Positions 43,222 to 51,586 of a stretch of 64,000 nt of DNA are shown piece by piece. The notes under the pieces are model-generated. The model made no database searches. It was not told the DNA's origin and saw only the letters and a list, made by a program, of their open reading frames with translations. The stretch is from Amycolatopsis sp. WAC 01376 (GTDB lineage: Bacteria > Actinomycetota > Actinomycetes > Mycobacteriales > Pseudonocardiaceae): contig NZ_QHKL01000004.1 in assembly GCF_003947415.1 (NCBI RefSeq), forward strand, positions 310,001 through 374,000, written 5' to 3'. Each line of letters starts with the position of its first letter. Position 1 is the first letter of the stretch. Made by a program: the position numbers and the translations under genes.

Positions 43222-44578
43222 CGATTTTCCCCAGGTCCTTCACCATTCGCGCGCCGCCGGTGCCGACGATTTCGACCGCGATGCCGAGACTCGCCTGGGC
43301 GTCCTCGTTGTAAACGGGTCCGACTTGCCCGGTCCACCGGGTTCCCTCGGCGGTGCCCTCCATCGGCAAGGAGAACGTGCTCCCGGGGACGGTCACGAGG
43401 ATCAACGCCGACTTGGCACCGGGCGAGACCGTCACACGAACGGTCGAGGAGGTCGGCTTGCTGCCGCAGGTACCACTGTCTGCGGCCGCAATCTGACGAT
43501 GCTGAACCCAGGAATCGGTCACGGACAGGGCCGAGTCCCGCACGCCGTTCCCACCGGCGGCCGGAGGTACGGCGGCCGGCGGCGGGACGTTCGTCCGCGT
43601 CGCCGAGGCCGGGTCGCCGGTGACCGCTGACGGCGCGCTCGGCTGGTCGATCGGTCCAGGCAGCGGGGGCGGCGGGGGCAGCGGGACCGGCACCTCGACC
43701 GGAGTCGAGGGCGCCGCGATGGTCGGCTCCGCGGGCAGGGCTTCCCCCGCATCAGGGTGCGGGAAGAGCGATATCGAGATCACGACCGCCGCGGCTGTGG
43801 CCGCGGCGACCTTGTACTTGACCGTGGGGAGGAACCGATCGAGCAGATCTCCGGCCATGGCCAGCCCGGGAACGGCCAAAATGATTCTCATCAGGGCGGT
43901 GCGGTCGTCGCAGCGGCGACCGCACCGCTTGCACGCACCGATATGAGACCGGACTTCGCGAAGCAGCTCCGGCGAGTCTTCTTTGCGCTCCGCAAGGCAG
44001 CGCGGGATCACACAGCGGTTCGGTCCCTCGCCGGGATCGGTGACGAGCACCGTCACCGTGGCCGCGTCGCGGAGCGCTTTCGCGCCCCGCCTGCGCCGGT
44101 TCCTCACCTCGTTCAGCCGCACGCCGGACTGTTCGGCCAGCTGGACTTCCGTGGAGAGCTTGAGCGCCACTTCCAGGTGCAGGACGACGTCCTCGTAGCG
44201 GGTCTTGTCCAGGAATCTCCAGACCCGGTCAAGGAACTCCAGCATGTCGAGCCGCAACCGGGTGGCACGGAAGAAGTCGGCGCGCGGATCCGCGCCGTCC
44301 TCGATTTCCGTCCACATGTCTTCACGGGACGCCTTTCGCTTCCTCAAGAGGTCCCGTGCCGAATTGATCGCGACCATGCAGAGCCAGGCACGCACGTCCT
44401 TGACGTCCTTGCCGGGTGCCTTCTTCATGGCCTTCTCGACGGCCGTTTGGGTCGCGTCCTCGGCATCATGGACGTTCTTCACTATCTTGAAACAAGCGGC
44501 GTACATGTCGGGCAGGTACTGATCGATGGCGCAGGCGATACGTTCCCACTTGAGCAGCGGGTCTTCCGGTGGGGTCAT
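43205..44578 (-). CDS. Membrane-tethered sigma-70-like factor fused to a zinc anti-sigma-type segment
   Basis: 457 residues from ATG 44578; the frame allows starts at 44605 or GTG 44650, and no ribosome site is decisive. Residues ~20-85 resemble sigma2 (VHDAEDATQTAVEKAM; VRAWLCMVAINSARDLL). Residues ~120-172 resemble sigma4 (LKLSTEVQLAEQSGVRLNEVRNRRRRG). Residues 212-219 give H-x3-C-x2-C (HIGACKRC), the ZAS anti-sigma zinc motif. One transmembrane helix follows (~255-272, YKVAAATAAAVVISISLF), then a Pro-rich stalk and a C-terminal external domain with Cys. Sigma and sensor appear to be one chain, which would need release, for example by proteolysis, to act. The GT-B-like gene overlaps its end. 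Confidence 0.75.
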   Translation of the reverse strand: MTPPEDPLLKWERIACAIDQYLPDMYAACFKIVKNVHDAEDATQTAVEKAMKKAPGKDVKDVRAWLCMVAINSARDLLRKRKASREDMWTEIEDGADPRADFFRATRLRLDMLEFLDRVWRFLDKTRYEDVVLHLEVALKLSTEVQLAEQSGVRLNEVRNRRRRGAKALRDAATVTVLVTDPGEGPNRCVIPRCLAERKEDSPELLREVRSHIGACKRCGRRCDDRTALMRIILAVPGLAMAGDLLDRFLPTVKYKVAAATAAAVVISISLFPHPDAGEALPAEPTIAAPSTPVEVPVPLPPPPPLPGPIDQPSAPSAVTGDPASATRTNVPPPAAVPPAAGGNGVRDSALSVTDSWVQHRQIAAADSGTCGSKPTSSTVRVTVSPGAKSALILVTVPGSTFSLPMEGTAEGTRWTGQVGPVYNEDAQASLGIAVEIVGTGGARMVKDLGKIDVFPC

Positions 44579-44759
44579 GTCGTAGAGACGAGCCGCGTGA
44601 GCCATCGACGCGAGCTTTCGGACGACTGTGCCCCTTCGAGTGAAAGGCACCTGCCGGTCCGGTGGATGTGGTCACGAGGTTCTGCACATCCAGTGAGCGA
44701 GCGCCGCCTATTGAGGAGCCTTTTCTGCCACCCGAACGTGCTGACCGTGACCGCGGTCC

Positions 44760-45536
44760 TCAGCGATCTGGCTCGTGCCGAACATTTCCGTGCAAATGCC
44801 CCACCTGGATCGCCGTGCCGAAGTCGCCGCCGGTGATGATGTTTGTCGTGCCCGCCGCTCGCGGGGCGTCCGGAGTGACCGGCGCGGGTTCCGCCTCGGC
44901 GCCGAAGCCGTGTGTCAGCAAGTCGCCGCTCGGCCTGGGCACATAGAGGTGGACCATGCCCGAGTACTCCTTGACCTGGACCCGCCGGGCCACCAGCAAA
45001 GACGAAGGAAGCCGCGCGTATTCCGTCTGCAGCACGTCCTCGAAGACCCGCTGCGACAACGCCACCGCCAAGAACGTCTGCCCGGGATCGGATCGCGCCA
45101 GCAGGTCACGCACCTCGGGCGCGTCGAGCAGCCGATGCGTCGTGATCACCGTGCTGCCGACCACGGCCGCGGAGCCGGGATCCCGGACCGGGCCGACGTT
45201 CAGGCTCGCCCGCATCCGCAGCCGGACTCGCCGGTCGCCTGCGGGCCACCGGGCGTCCCGTTCCGCCAGCGCCTCCTGGAGCGCGTCGAAGAACCGCATC
45301 ACCACCGCGGGCAGGTGACGCGTCGCGAAACCGATCCCGAAACCGTCGCCGGTGTCATGCGGGAACAACGCCTCACGCCAGACGTGGCCGAGCCCCGCGC
45401 GTTCGAAGGCGAGCGCCAGCACGTCGGGAATGGCGTCCGCGAGCACCGCCTGCCCTCGATCGGAATGACCGCCGAATTCCTTGGTGTCCACGACCAGCAC
45501 CGCACGGTACGGCGGCAATTCGTCGATGTCCGTCAT
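44760..45536 (-). CDS. Nucleotide-cyclase-homology protein with C-terminal RHIM-like amyloid motif (putative effector)
   Basis: 258 residues from ATG 45536, with AAAGGAGCG upstream. Residues ~10-200 resemble the class III cyclase fold: VLVVDTKEF (D17), PHDTGDGFGIGF (D64), LRMRASLNVGPV and STVITTHRLL. Both metal-site Asp positions are present, but the usual Asn of the VN-x-A-x-R segment is missing, so cyclase activity is doubtful. After a Pro/Ala linker, residues 232-254 (NIITGGDFGTAIQVGHLHGN then VRH) carry IQVG, the canonical RHIM tetrad form. They align without gaps to the N-terminal motif of the NB-ARC protein at 39897. This suggests it is the effector activated when the receptor's motif nucleates amyloid. 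It lies 181 bases upstream of the sigma fusion. Confidence 0.8.
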   Translation of the reverse strand: MTDIDELPPYRAVLVVDTKEFGGHSDRGQAVLADAIPDVLALAFERAGLGHVWREALFPHDTGDGFGIGFATRHLPAVVMRFFDALQEALAERDARWPAGDRRVRLRMRASLNVGPVRDPGSAAVVGSTVITTHRLLDAPEVRDLLARSDPGQTFLAVALSQRVFEDVLQTEYARLPSSLLVARRVQVKEYSGMVHLYVPRPSGDLLTHGFGAEAEPAPVTPDAPRAAGTTNIITGGDFGTAIQVGHLHGNVRHEPDR

Positions 45537-45554
45537 CGCGCTCCTTTCCCGAAT

Positions 45555-46391
45555 TCAGAGTGCGACGTGGCCGGTGATACCCACGACCGTGTCGCCACCG
45601 ACCCAGATCTCGCCGTCGGACTGCTCGATGTGCACCCGCCCGCGGCGGTGCAGCTTCGTGCCCTGAGCGGCGACATATGCGGCCGGGGCCACGGCGGCGG
45701 GAATGAGCCACTGCGCGATCGCGGCGTTCAGGCTGCCGGTCACCGGGTCCTCCACGAACGTGCCGTCCTCATCGACGAACGCCCGCACCTCGAAGTCGGC
45801 CTCGCCGCCCGGCGGGTGCGGGCCGAACACGCCGACGTCCGGATATTCACCGAACGCGGCCGGATCGGGGTCGAGTGCCAGTACCGCCTCGGCGGAGGCG
45901 AGTTGCACCGCGACCCACGCCGGCCCGTTCTCCGCCCACCGCGCGGCCAGGATGTCGCCCGGTTCGACCCGCAACGCCGCGGCCAGAACGTCCACCGTCG
46001 ATGGCGGTACGGGACCACTTCGGCGCAACGGCGGAGCGGCGAAGGCGAGCCGGTCCCCGTCGCGCCGCACCGCGACCAGACCGGCGCCGCACTCCTGTAC
46101 CAGGCGACCTGCCGTCTTCGGCGTGCCACCGCGCTCCAGCCACGCACGAGCGGACCCGAGCGTCGGGTGGCCCGCGAAGGGCAACTCGCGGCTCGTGGTG
46201 AAGATCCGCAGCCGGTAGTCGGCGGCCGGATCGGTCGGCGACAGCAGGAACGTGGTCTCACTCAGGTTCGTCCAGCGAGCGAACGCCGCCATCTGCCCGG
46301 TGGTGAGGTCATCGGCATCGTGAACCACCGCGACCGGATTTCCGGACAGGAACTCGTCGGTGAACACATCGACCTGACTGAACGCTCGCAT
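45555..46391 (-). CDS. PhzF-family isomerase-like protein
   Basis: 278 residues from ATG 46391 (MRAFSQVDVFTDEFLSGNPV); the longer frame to 46475 enters the repeat. Family marks are GNPVAVV near the N terminus, LSETTFLL with the catalytic-type Glu, RIFTTSRELPFAGHPTLGSA, and VEDPVTGSLNAAIAQWL. PhzF-fold enzymes catalyse proton-shift isomerisations; the true substrate is unknown and most are not phenazine enzymes. It lies 18 bases upstream of the cyclase-like gene and may be in the same transcript. Confidence 0.9.
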   Translation of the reverse strand: MRAFSQVDVFTDEFLSGNPVAVVHDADDLTTGQMAAFARWTNLSETTFLLSPTDPAADYRLRIFTTSRELPFAGHPTLGSARAWLERGGTPKTAGRLVQECGAGLVAVRRDGDRLAFAAPPLRRSGPVPPSTVDVLAAALRVEPGDILAARWAENGPAWVAVQLASAEAVLALDPDPAAFGEYPDVGVFGPHPPGGEADFEVRAFVDEDGTFVEDPVTGSLNAAIAQWLIPAAVAPAAYVAAQGTKLHRRGRVHIEQSDGEIWVGGDTVVGITGHVAL

Positions 46392-46440
46392 GCCCTCAAA
46401 GCTACCGACCGGGCGCGGGGTGTGGTGCGTTCGGCCGGCA

Positions 46441-46630
46441 TTGACTATCCACAAAGGACGCCCCTTGATAGCCAAATGTCTGATTAGTGCCTATATGAGT
46501 GGTTCTTGACCAGGGTCGTGAGTGGTAACGAGCGTTCTAACCCTCATTACCACTCACGACCCTCTCTTGAAATCACGCAAATGGCCCAAACCGGGCACCC
46601 GCGCCCCCGGGAAGTGTCCTTTGTGGATAC
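46441..46630. repeat. ~180 bp palindrome-centred repeat, copy 2
   Basis: Outer arms TATCCACAAAGGAC (46446-46459) and its complement (46616-46629) enclose an inner inverted repeat GGGTCGTGAGTGGTAA (46513-46528 and 46547-46562). The inner repeat and flank spacing match copy 1 at 3876-4056. No protein is encoded. It lies upstream of phzF and may influence its expression, or it may simply be a dispersed nonautonomous element. Confidence 0.7.
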
Positions 46631-46703
46631 CCAAGGAGCGTCGGAGGCTCACTTACGAGTCGCTGCCGCCTCGAACCCGACAGGCCATGTTCGACGGCGT
46701 CCA

Positions 46704-46979
46704 TCACTGCATCAGACGCAGCGAAGGGAGCCTTCGCCCCACCGCGTAGCCGGGCGAGCATTCCGACACCGCTCCGCGGCGGGTGTCGAGCTGCTGGAGC
46801 CGTTCGAGGAACACCGCCTTGGTGATGTCGCCGGTGTCGACCGTGGTGCCGAAGCCCGCCGGTCGGGTCGGCGTGCCCGGCTTACCGGGACCCGCACCGT
46901 CCCCCGGGTCGGCCCGCTGATCCGTCGTGGCGACCGCCGGACGCCGCGTGGCGGTGCCAGCCCTACCTACCGTCCATAA
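46704..46979 (-). other. Possible gene remnant in an otherwise noncoding stretch
   Basis: Within the ~700-base gap between phzF and the next gene, one minus-strand frame reads TTVDTGDITKAVFLERLQQL and continues to SECSPGYAV. That is a plausible protein C terminus, but no start codon with a ribosome site precedes it. It may be a 3' fragment left by a deletion. No family recognised; coding is doubtful. Confidence 0.3.
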
Positions 46980-47093
46980 TGGACGACACATTCGAGAGTG
47001 ACCGGCGTCACTATTCGGCGGATTGCGGCAACCTCCGGCACCCGCGAACGCCTTCAAGCTCAGGAAGAACCGATATCGGCACCTGGGGAGCAC

Positions 47094-47909
47094 ATGAAGA
47101 GACTTTTCGTCATGCTGACCGCGATACTGGCGGTACTCGCGTTGACACCCGCCGCGCCCGCCGGCGCGGCGACCCGCTTCGACCGGGAGCTCCAGTCGCG
47201 CATCGCACGCGCCCAGGCGTATGCCGACAGCAGGCCCGGTGACACCGGAATCGTCCTCCGGGACCGGTGGACCGGCGCCGTCTACCGGAGCCAGGCCGCC
47301 GGGACCCTCATCTGGGCCTGCTCCACCCCGAAGCTGGCGATGGTCGTCGATCTGTTGCTGCGCAACGATTCCGGGGCCGTCCAGCTGACCGCCGAAGACC
47401 GGGACCTGATCCACCGGATGCTCAACTCCAGCGACGACGCCGCCGCGCACACGCTGTGGACCCGGTACGGCGGCGAGGCCGAGTTCGCCAAGCGCTTCCC
47501 GTCGTACGGGATGACCGACATGCGGTTCACCGACCAGCACCCGCACCACTGGGGCTGGATCCTGACCACCGCGAACGACCTGGACCGGCTGGTCAACTAC
47601 GTCCTGACCGAACTCCCCCGCCGGCACCGGGACTACATCGTCCGCGAAATGCGCACTGTCGACGTCAACCAGCAGTGGGGGGTCTGGGGCGCCGGCCCCA
47701 CCGCGCGCCCCGGCAACAAGAACGGCTGGTCCGACGACAACGACGACGGCTCCTGGATCATGAACTCGGTCGGTTTCGTCGGCCCGCACGAGCGCTACAC
47801 CCTGTCGCTCATGAACAACACCAAGGTCATCCAGAACGGTTACGAAACCGGCCAGGAGACCACCACGAAGATCAGCGAGATCCTGTTCAAGGGATACTTC
47901 AAGGGCTGA
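47094..47909 (+). CDS. Secreted serine hydrolase of the class A beta-lactamase fold
   Basis: 271 residues from ATG 47094, with GGGGAG upstream. A Sec signal (residues 1-25, ...APAGAATR) precedes a beta-lactamase-like domain. The S-x-x-K nucleophile motif is S77-T-P-K80. The second motif is SSDD (~112-115) instead of SDN, and the third region reads NKNGWSDD instead of KTG. These differences make true lactamase activity unlikely; a peptidoglycan-peptidase-like or degenerate role is more probable. It is followed after 170 bases by an M23 peptidase in the same direction. Confidence 0.82.
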   Translation: MKRLFVMLTAILAVLALTPAAPAGAATRFDRELQSRIARAQAYADSRPGDTGIVLRDRWTGAVYRSQAAGTLIWACSTPKLAMVVDLLLRNDSGAVQLTAEDRDLIHRMLNSSDDAAAHTLWTRYGGEAEFAKRFPSYGMTDMRFTDQHPHHWGWILTTANDLDRLVNYVLTELPRRHRDYIVREMRTVDVNQQWGVWGAGPTARPGNKNGWSDDNDDGSWIMNSVGFVGPHERYTLSLMNNTKVIQNGYETGQETTTKISEILFKGYFKG

Positions 47910-48079
47910 CCGGGCGCTTGACCCAGACGCTCCACAATGGACCGTCGAGCCCTTCGAATACGGCCTTCGACGACCTCGCGCAAGCCCCGAACGAACCCTT
48001 GTTCCCGTGACGAACCACCTGTTTTAGTCGGGACGTCCCGCACACGGCGGGAACTGGTTCTTCCGGAAAGCGAGGCACG

Positions 48080-48637
48080 ATGCGCGGATTCGAAAAGGCG
48101 TTACCCCGCAGGATCGGCACGATGGTGAGTGCCGTGGTGGTGGCGGCCGGCATCGCCGTCACCGGCTCCGGCACGGCGTCGGCCGCGGACTATTACTACG
48201 AATTGCCGTACCCGGCCGGCGAGGCCTATCAGGTCACGCAGGGACCGGAGGGCACGTACTCCCACGTCGGTCCTTACAACGAATACGCCTGGGACTTCGG
48301 TCTCCCGGCCGACTACGAGGTGTCCGCCGCGCAGGGTGGCGAGATCATCTTCTCGAATTGGTCGCCGTACTGGCAGAACGGCATCGAGGTGCTCATCCGG
48401 CACTCCAACGGCACCTGCACGCACTACGCGCATCTGAACCGGGCCCTCTACAACGCGGGCACCTGGGTGCCTCAGGGCCGGGTCGTCGGCTGGTCGGGCA
48501 GCACCGGGGCGTCCACCGCGCCGCATCTGCACTTCCAGGTGATCGACTGCGGCAGCCGCGTGGGCATCCCCGCCGCCATCCAGGGCTGGACCCCGTCGAC
48601 CGGCACCTGGCCGGTCAGCGTCAACAACTACGCGTGA
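48080..48637 (+). CDS. Secreted M23-family (LytM-like) metallopeptidase
   Basis: 185 residues from ATG 48080, with GGAAAGCGAGGC upstream. The signal peptide ends near residue 36 (GTASAADYYY). Zinc ligands appear as H62 and D72 (SHVGPYNEYAWDFGLP) and the H-x-H pair H149/H151 (APHLHFQV), with auxiliary H115 (CTHYAHL). Both halves of the site are present, so it is likely active on peptidoglycan cross-bridges. The protein is only the catalytic domain, without wall-binding repeats. Confidence 0.9.
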   Translation: MRGFEKALPRRIGTMVSAVVVAAGIAVTGSGTASAADYYYELPYPAGEAYQVTQGPEGTYSHVGPYNEYAWDFGLPADYEVSAAQGGEIIFSNWSPYWQNGIEVLIRHSNGTCTHYAHLNRALYNAGTWVPQGRVVGWSGSTGASTAPHLHFQVIDCGSRVGIPAAIQGWTPSTGTWPVSVNNYA

Positions 48638-48659
48638 GGTCGCGCTGCTCTTTCGTCTC

Positions 48660-49037
48660 CTACCAGAGGGTGGACGGCCCGGAGACCACCCAGCCGGTGT
48701 CGACGGGTTTGACCCAAAAGCCCAACGCCACGTCGATCACCTGCTCGCGATAGGTGATTTCGACATAGAGGTGGCTACCGCTCTCACCCCAGGCGAAACT
48801 CCCGAGACCGAGTTCGCCGAGCCACGACATGTCGCGCGCCCACTCATCGGGCACGGGGTCGTCATCGGTGTTCACTCCGACGGAACCGGACCAGAGCGCC
48901 TTGAGTACGTGCCGGGCCGAAGTATGGTCGACGAGCTTCTCGGCCACAGGCATTTTTCCCGCCCGCACGAGGCCGAAATAGTGGCGTACGACCGCCTCGA
49001 CGTCGTTCTCGGCAGGCCGCTCCGTCCAGATCTTCAC
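48660..49037 (-). CDS. NTF2/SnoaL-like hypothetical protein
   Basis: 125 residues from GTG 49037; a TTG at 49073 in the same frame is an alternative, and no strong ribosome site separates them. An N-terminal helix (DVEAVVRHYFGLVRAGKMPVAEKLVDH) is followed by beta strands (SHLYVEITYREQVIDVALGFWVK; GWVVSGPSTLW), like the cone-shaped NTF2 fold. Function unknown. It converges with the M23 gene and sits 43 bases downstream of the ferredoxin reductase stop. Confidence 0.7.
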   Translation of the reverse strand: MKIWTERPAENDVEAVVRHYFGLVRAGKMPVAEKLVDHTSARHVLKALWSGSVGVNTDDDPVPDEWARDMSWLGELGLGSFAWGESGSHLYVEITYREQVIDVALGFWVKPVDTGWVVSGPSTLW

Positions 49038-49079
49038 CGTCGAGACGATAGGGGGACGGACCGGCGCCACCAAGCGATT

Positions 49080-50585
49080 TCACCGGCCGCGGAAGCGCGC
49101 GGCCAGTGCGGCGATCGGTGACCGTCGGGCCCGCACCGGGAGCCGTCCGGAGGTGATGTCCGCCAGCAGGGTCGCGACGGTTTCCCTGGCGCAGGTGCGG
49201 TTCGCGCCGATTCCGCCCGAGGGGCCGCGTTTGATCCAGCCGACCACGTAGGCGCCGCTACGGCTGTCGACGCGGCCCGCGGTGTTCGGAATCGTGCCGC
49301 GGGCCTCGTCGAACGGCAGGCCGGGCACCGGTGTCCCGCGGTAGCCGACCGCGCGGACGACCTGTCCCGCGGCGATCTCGACCGGCCCGTCCGCACCGGT
49401 GACCCGGAGACCGCGCACCTGCGTGTCGCCGACGATCCCGGTGGGAGCGGAGTGGAAGCGCAGGACGATCCGGCGCGAGTCCGCGACCGGCGGCGCGGTC
49501 CAGTCGACGGTCTCGCGGCCGAGTTCGCGCAGCAGCGACGCTTTGCCGGTGCCCGCGTCGATCGCGGCCGTGGTGCGCGGGTCCGCGTCGTCGACGACGA
49601 GCGGCACCCCGGCCCGCTGTGCCAGCGCGAGCAGTTCCGGGGAGGTGTAGGCGGCGTCCTCCGGCCCGCGCCTGGCGAGCAGGACGACCTCACGGACCTT
49701 GCTCGTACGCAACCGTTCCAGCGCGTGCGGGGCGATCGTGGTGCCGGTCAGCGCGGCGGGATCGGCGGTGAGGATCCTGGCGACGTCCAAGGCGACGTTG
49801 CCGGTGCCGACCAGCACGACCCGTTCCGCGGAGAGGTCCACGGCGTTCGCGGGTATGTCCGGGTGGCCGTTGTACCAGCCGACGACGGTGGTCGCGGCGA
49901 TGCTGCCCGGCAGGTCCTCGCCGTCGAGGCCGAGACGGCGTGCGGACGAGGCTCCGACGGCGTAGACCACCGCGTCGTGGCGCTCGGCCAGCTCGTCGAC
50001 GGTGACGTCGCGACCGACCTCGGTGCCGAGGCGCATCCGCAGCCGCGGGTGCTCGTGGAACCGCGAGAAGGTTTCGCCGATCCGTTTCGTGGCGGGGTGG
50101 TCCGGGGCGACGCCGAAGCGGACGAGCCCGCCCGCGACCGGCAAGCGGTCGATCAGGGTGACCCGCGCGTTCGTGTGCAGGAGCAGATCCTCGACGGCGT
50201 ACATGCCGGCCGGGCCGGTGCCGACGACCGCGACGTCCGGCGGCGCGAAGTCGCTCGGGATGGCCCGGTCGAACGTCGGAGGACTCCAGTGGTGGAAGTT
50301 CGGCGCGGGGTCGGCCGCGGGCACGGTCTCGCGGCCGGCGTAGTAGTCCGCGTTGAGCCCCGCGTAGACCTGGAGCGAACCGGTCAGCAGATCGGCGGGG
50401 AAGATCGCGTCCACCGGGCAGGCGTCCGCGCAGGCTCCGCAGTCGATGCACGAGGCCGGGTCGACGTAGAGCATCTCCGTGGTGCCGAAGTCGGGCTCGT
50501 CCGGGGTCGGGTGGATGCAGTTGACCGGGCAGACCGACACGCAAGTGGCGTCGTTGCAACAGGTCTGGGTGATCGCGAAGGCCAT
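49080..50585 (-). CDS. fprB: Ferredoxin/ferredoxin-NADP reductase fusion (FprB type)
   Basis: 501 residues from ATG 50585. The N-terminal ferredoxin domain (1-~60) has two clusters of Cys: CCNDATCVSVCPVNC and CIDCGACADACP. The reductase part carries the FAD motif VVGTGPAGMYAVEDLL (~115), an adrenodoxin-reductase-type GGLVRFGVAPDH block, and the NADP motif VVLVGTGNVALDVARI (~260). It ends with the GRVDSRSGAYVVGW and ANRTCARETV segments. It would pass electrons from NADPH through its own iron-sulphur clusters. One base separates it from the diiron oxygenase gene upstream, so it is very probably that enzyme's electron donor. Confidence 0.92.
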   Translation of the reverse strand: MAFAITQTCCNDATCVSVCPVNCIHPTPDEPDFGTTEMLYVDPASCIDCGACADACPVDAIFPADLLTGSLQVYAGLNADYYAGRETVPAADPAPNFHHWSPPTFDRAIPSDFAPPDVAVVGTGPAGMYAVEDLLLHTNARVTLIDRLPVAGGLVRFGVAPDHPATKRIGETFSRFHEHPRLRMRLGTEVGRDVTVDELAERHDAVVYAVGASSARRLGLDGEDLPGSIAATTVVGWYNGHPDIPANAVDLSAERVVLVGTGNVALDVARILTADPAALTGTTIAPHALERLRTSKVREVVLLARRGPEDAAYTSPELLALAQRAGVPLVVDDADPRTTAAIDAGTGKASLLRELGRETVDWTAPPVADSRRIVLRFHSAPTGIVGDTQVRGLRVTGADGPVEIAAGQVVRAVGYRGTPVPGLPFDEARGTIPNTAGRVDSRSGAYVVGWIKRGPSGGIGANRTCARETVATLLADITSGRLPVRARRSPIAALAARFRGR

Positions 50586-50586
50586 G

Positions 50587-51504
50587 TCAGATCAGGTTCG
50601 CCCGCTTGTAGAACACCAGGGCGGGCCGGGTGAGCAGGCCGCACGAGCCGAGGAACTCCATCAGCCCGGCACAGCTGGACCGCATCATCGACTTGTGGTG
50701 CTCATTGGCCTTCGCCTCGCGCAGCGCACGTTCGGCGTCGAGTCCCGCGTTCTTGTAGACGTCGCGATTGATCATGCTGCTGACGATGAAGTACGACGCG
50801 ATCGCGATGACCAGCGCGTTGATCCGGCGGCGCAGGAAACCCGCGCCCTCCAGCTGTTCCCGCGTCTCCTCACGGGCGAACTTCATATGCCGCGACTCTT
50901 CGACGACGTGGATGTTGTTGATGGTCCGAACGAACGGGACCACCCGCTCGTCGCGCATCCAGTCGCGCTGCATCACGTCGAGGACTTCTTCGGCGACGAG
51001 GATCGCCGCGTACGCCGCTTCACCGCGGGCCGTCGCCTTGAAGACGCGGCCGAGTTCGACGGCGAGCCTGCGCGGACGGTACGGGGGCGCGCCGAGCTTC
51101 TCCGCCCCGCGGGCGAACATGATCGAATGCCGGCATTCGTCCGCGATCTCGGTCAGCGCCCACTGGAACGCCGGGTCGGTCGGGTCCTTGGCGTAGAAAT
51201 CGCGCAGCACCATCTGCTGCAGGATCATCTCGAACCAGATACCGGTGCTCGCGACCGAGGCGGCTTCCTGGCGCGTGAGCTCCTTCTGCTGCTCCGGAGT
51301 CATCTCCGCCCAGTAAGCCGTGCCGTAGAGGGTGCTCCACTCCGGGCTGGCACCGTGGAAATCCTTGTCCAGCGGCGTTTCCCAGTCCACCTCGGTGGCC
51401 GGGTCGTAGGACAGCATCGCGGAGGAATCGAGCAACCGCCGCGCGGTCTCGTGGCGGCCCGCACCGGCCGCTTCCGCGGTGCGGGGCACATCGGTGCTGG
51501 TCAT
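50587..51504 (-). CDS. AurF-like diiron oxygenase
   Basis: 305 residues from ATG 51504. The helical bundle has diiron-ligand motifs: QEAASVASTGIWFE (~105-120), EIADECRHSIMFA (~142-154), EEVLDVMQRDW (~192) and EESRHMKFARE (~222). The order E..E-x-x-H..E..E-x-x-H is that of AurF-type N-oxygenases and related fatty-acyl or alkyl oxidases. It is co-transcribed with the FprB-type reductase and preceded by a TetR-like operator. Substrate unknown; N-oxygenation or a lipid hydroxylation are both possible. Confidence 0.88.
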   Translation of the reverse strand: MTSTDVPRTAEAAGAGRHETARRLLDSSAMLSYDPATEVDWETPLDKDFHGASPEWSTLYGTAYWAEMTPEQQKELTRQEAASVASTGIWFEMILQQMVLRDFYAKDPTDPAFQWALTEIADECRHSIMFARGAEKLGAPPYRPRRLAVELGRVFKATARGEAAYAAILVAEEVLDVMQRDWMRDERVVPFVRTINNIHVVEESRHMKFAREETREQLEGAGFLRRRINALVIAIASYFIVSSMINRDVYKNAGLDAERALREAKANEHHKSMMRSSCAGLMEFLGSCGLLTRPALVFYKRANLI

Positions 51505-51539
51505 ACGGACCTCCCTGACTAGGCGTTACCGGGGTTCAC

Positions 51540-51556
51540 TGTTACCCAAGGTAACA
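51540..51556. promoter_or_regulatory. TetR-type operator upstream of the diiron oxygenase operon
   Basis: TGTTACC-CAA-GGTAACA is a perfect 7 bp inverted repeat located 36 bases upstream of the start, with a further GTTACC half-site at 51524-51529. Its size and symmetry suit a TetR/AcrR dimer. No TetR gene lies in the window. Confidence 0.65.
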
Positions 51557-51586
51557 CCTAAATGGCGGCGCCGCGAGAGGGGGATC

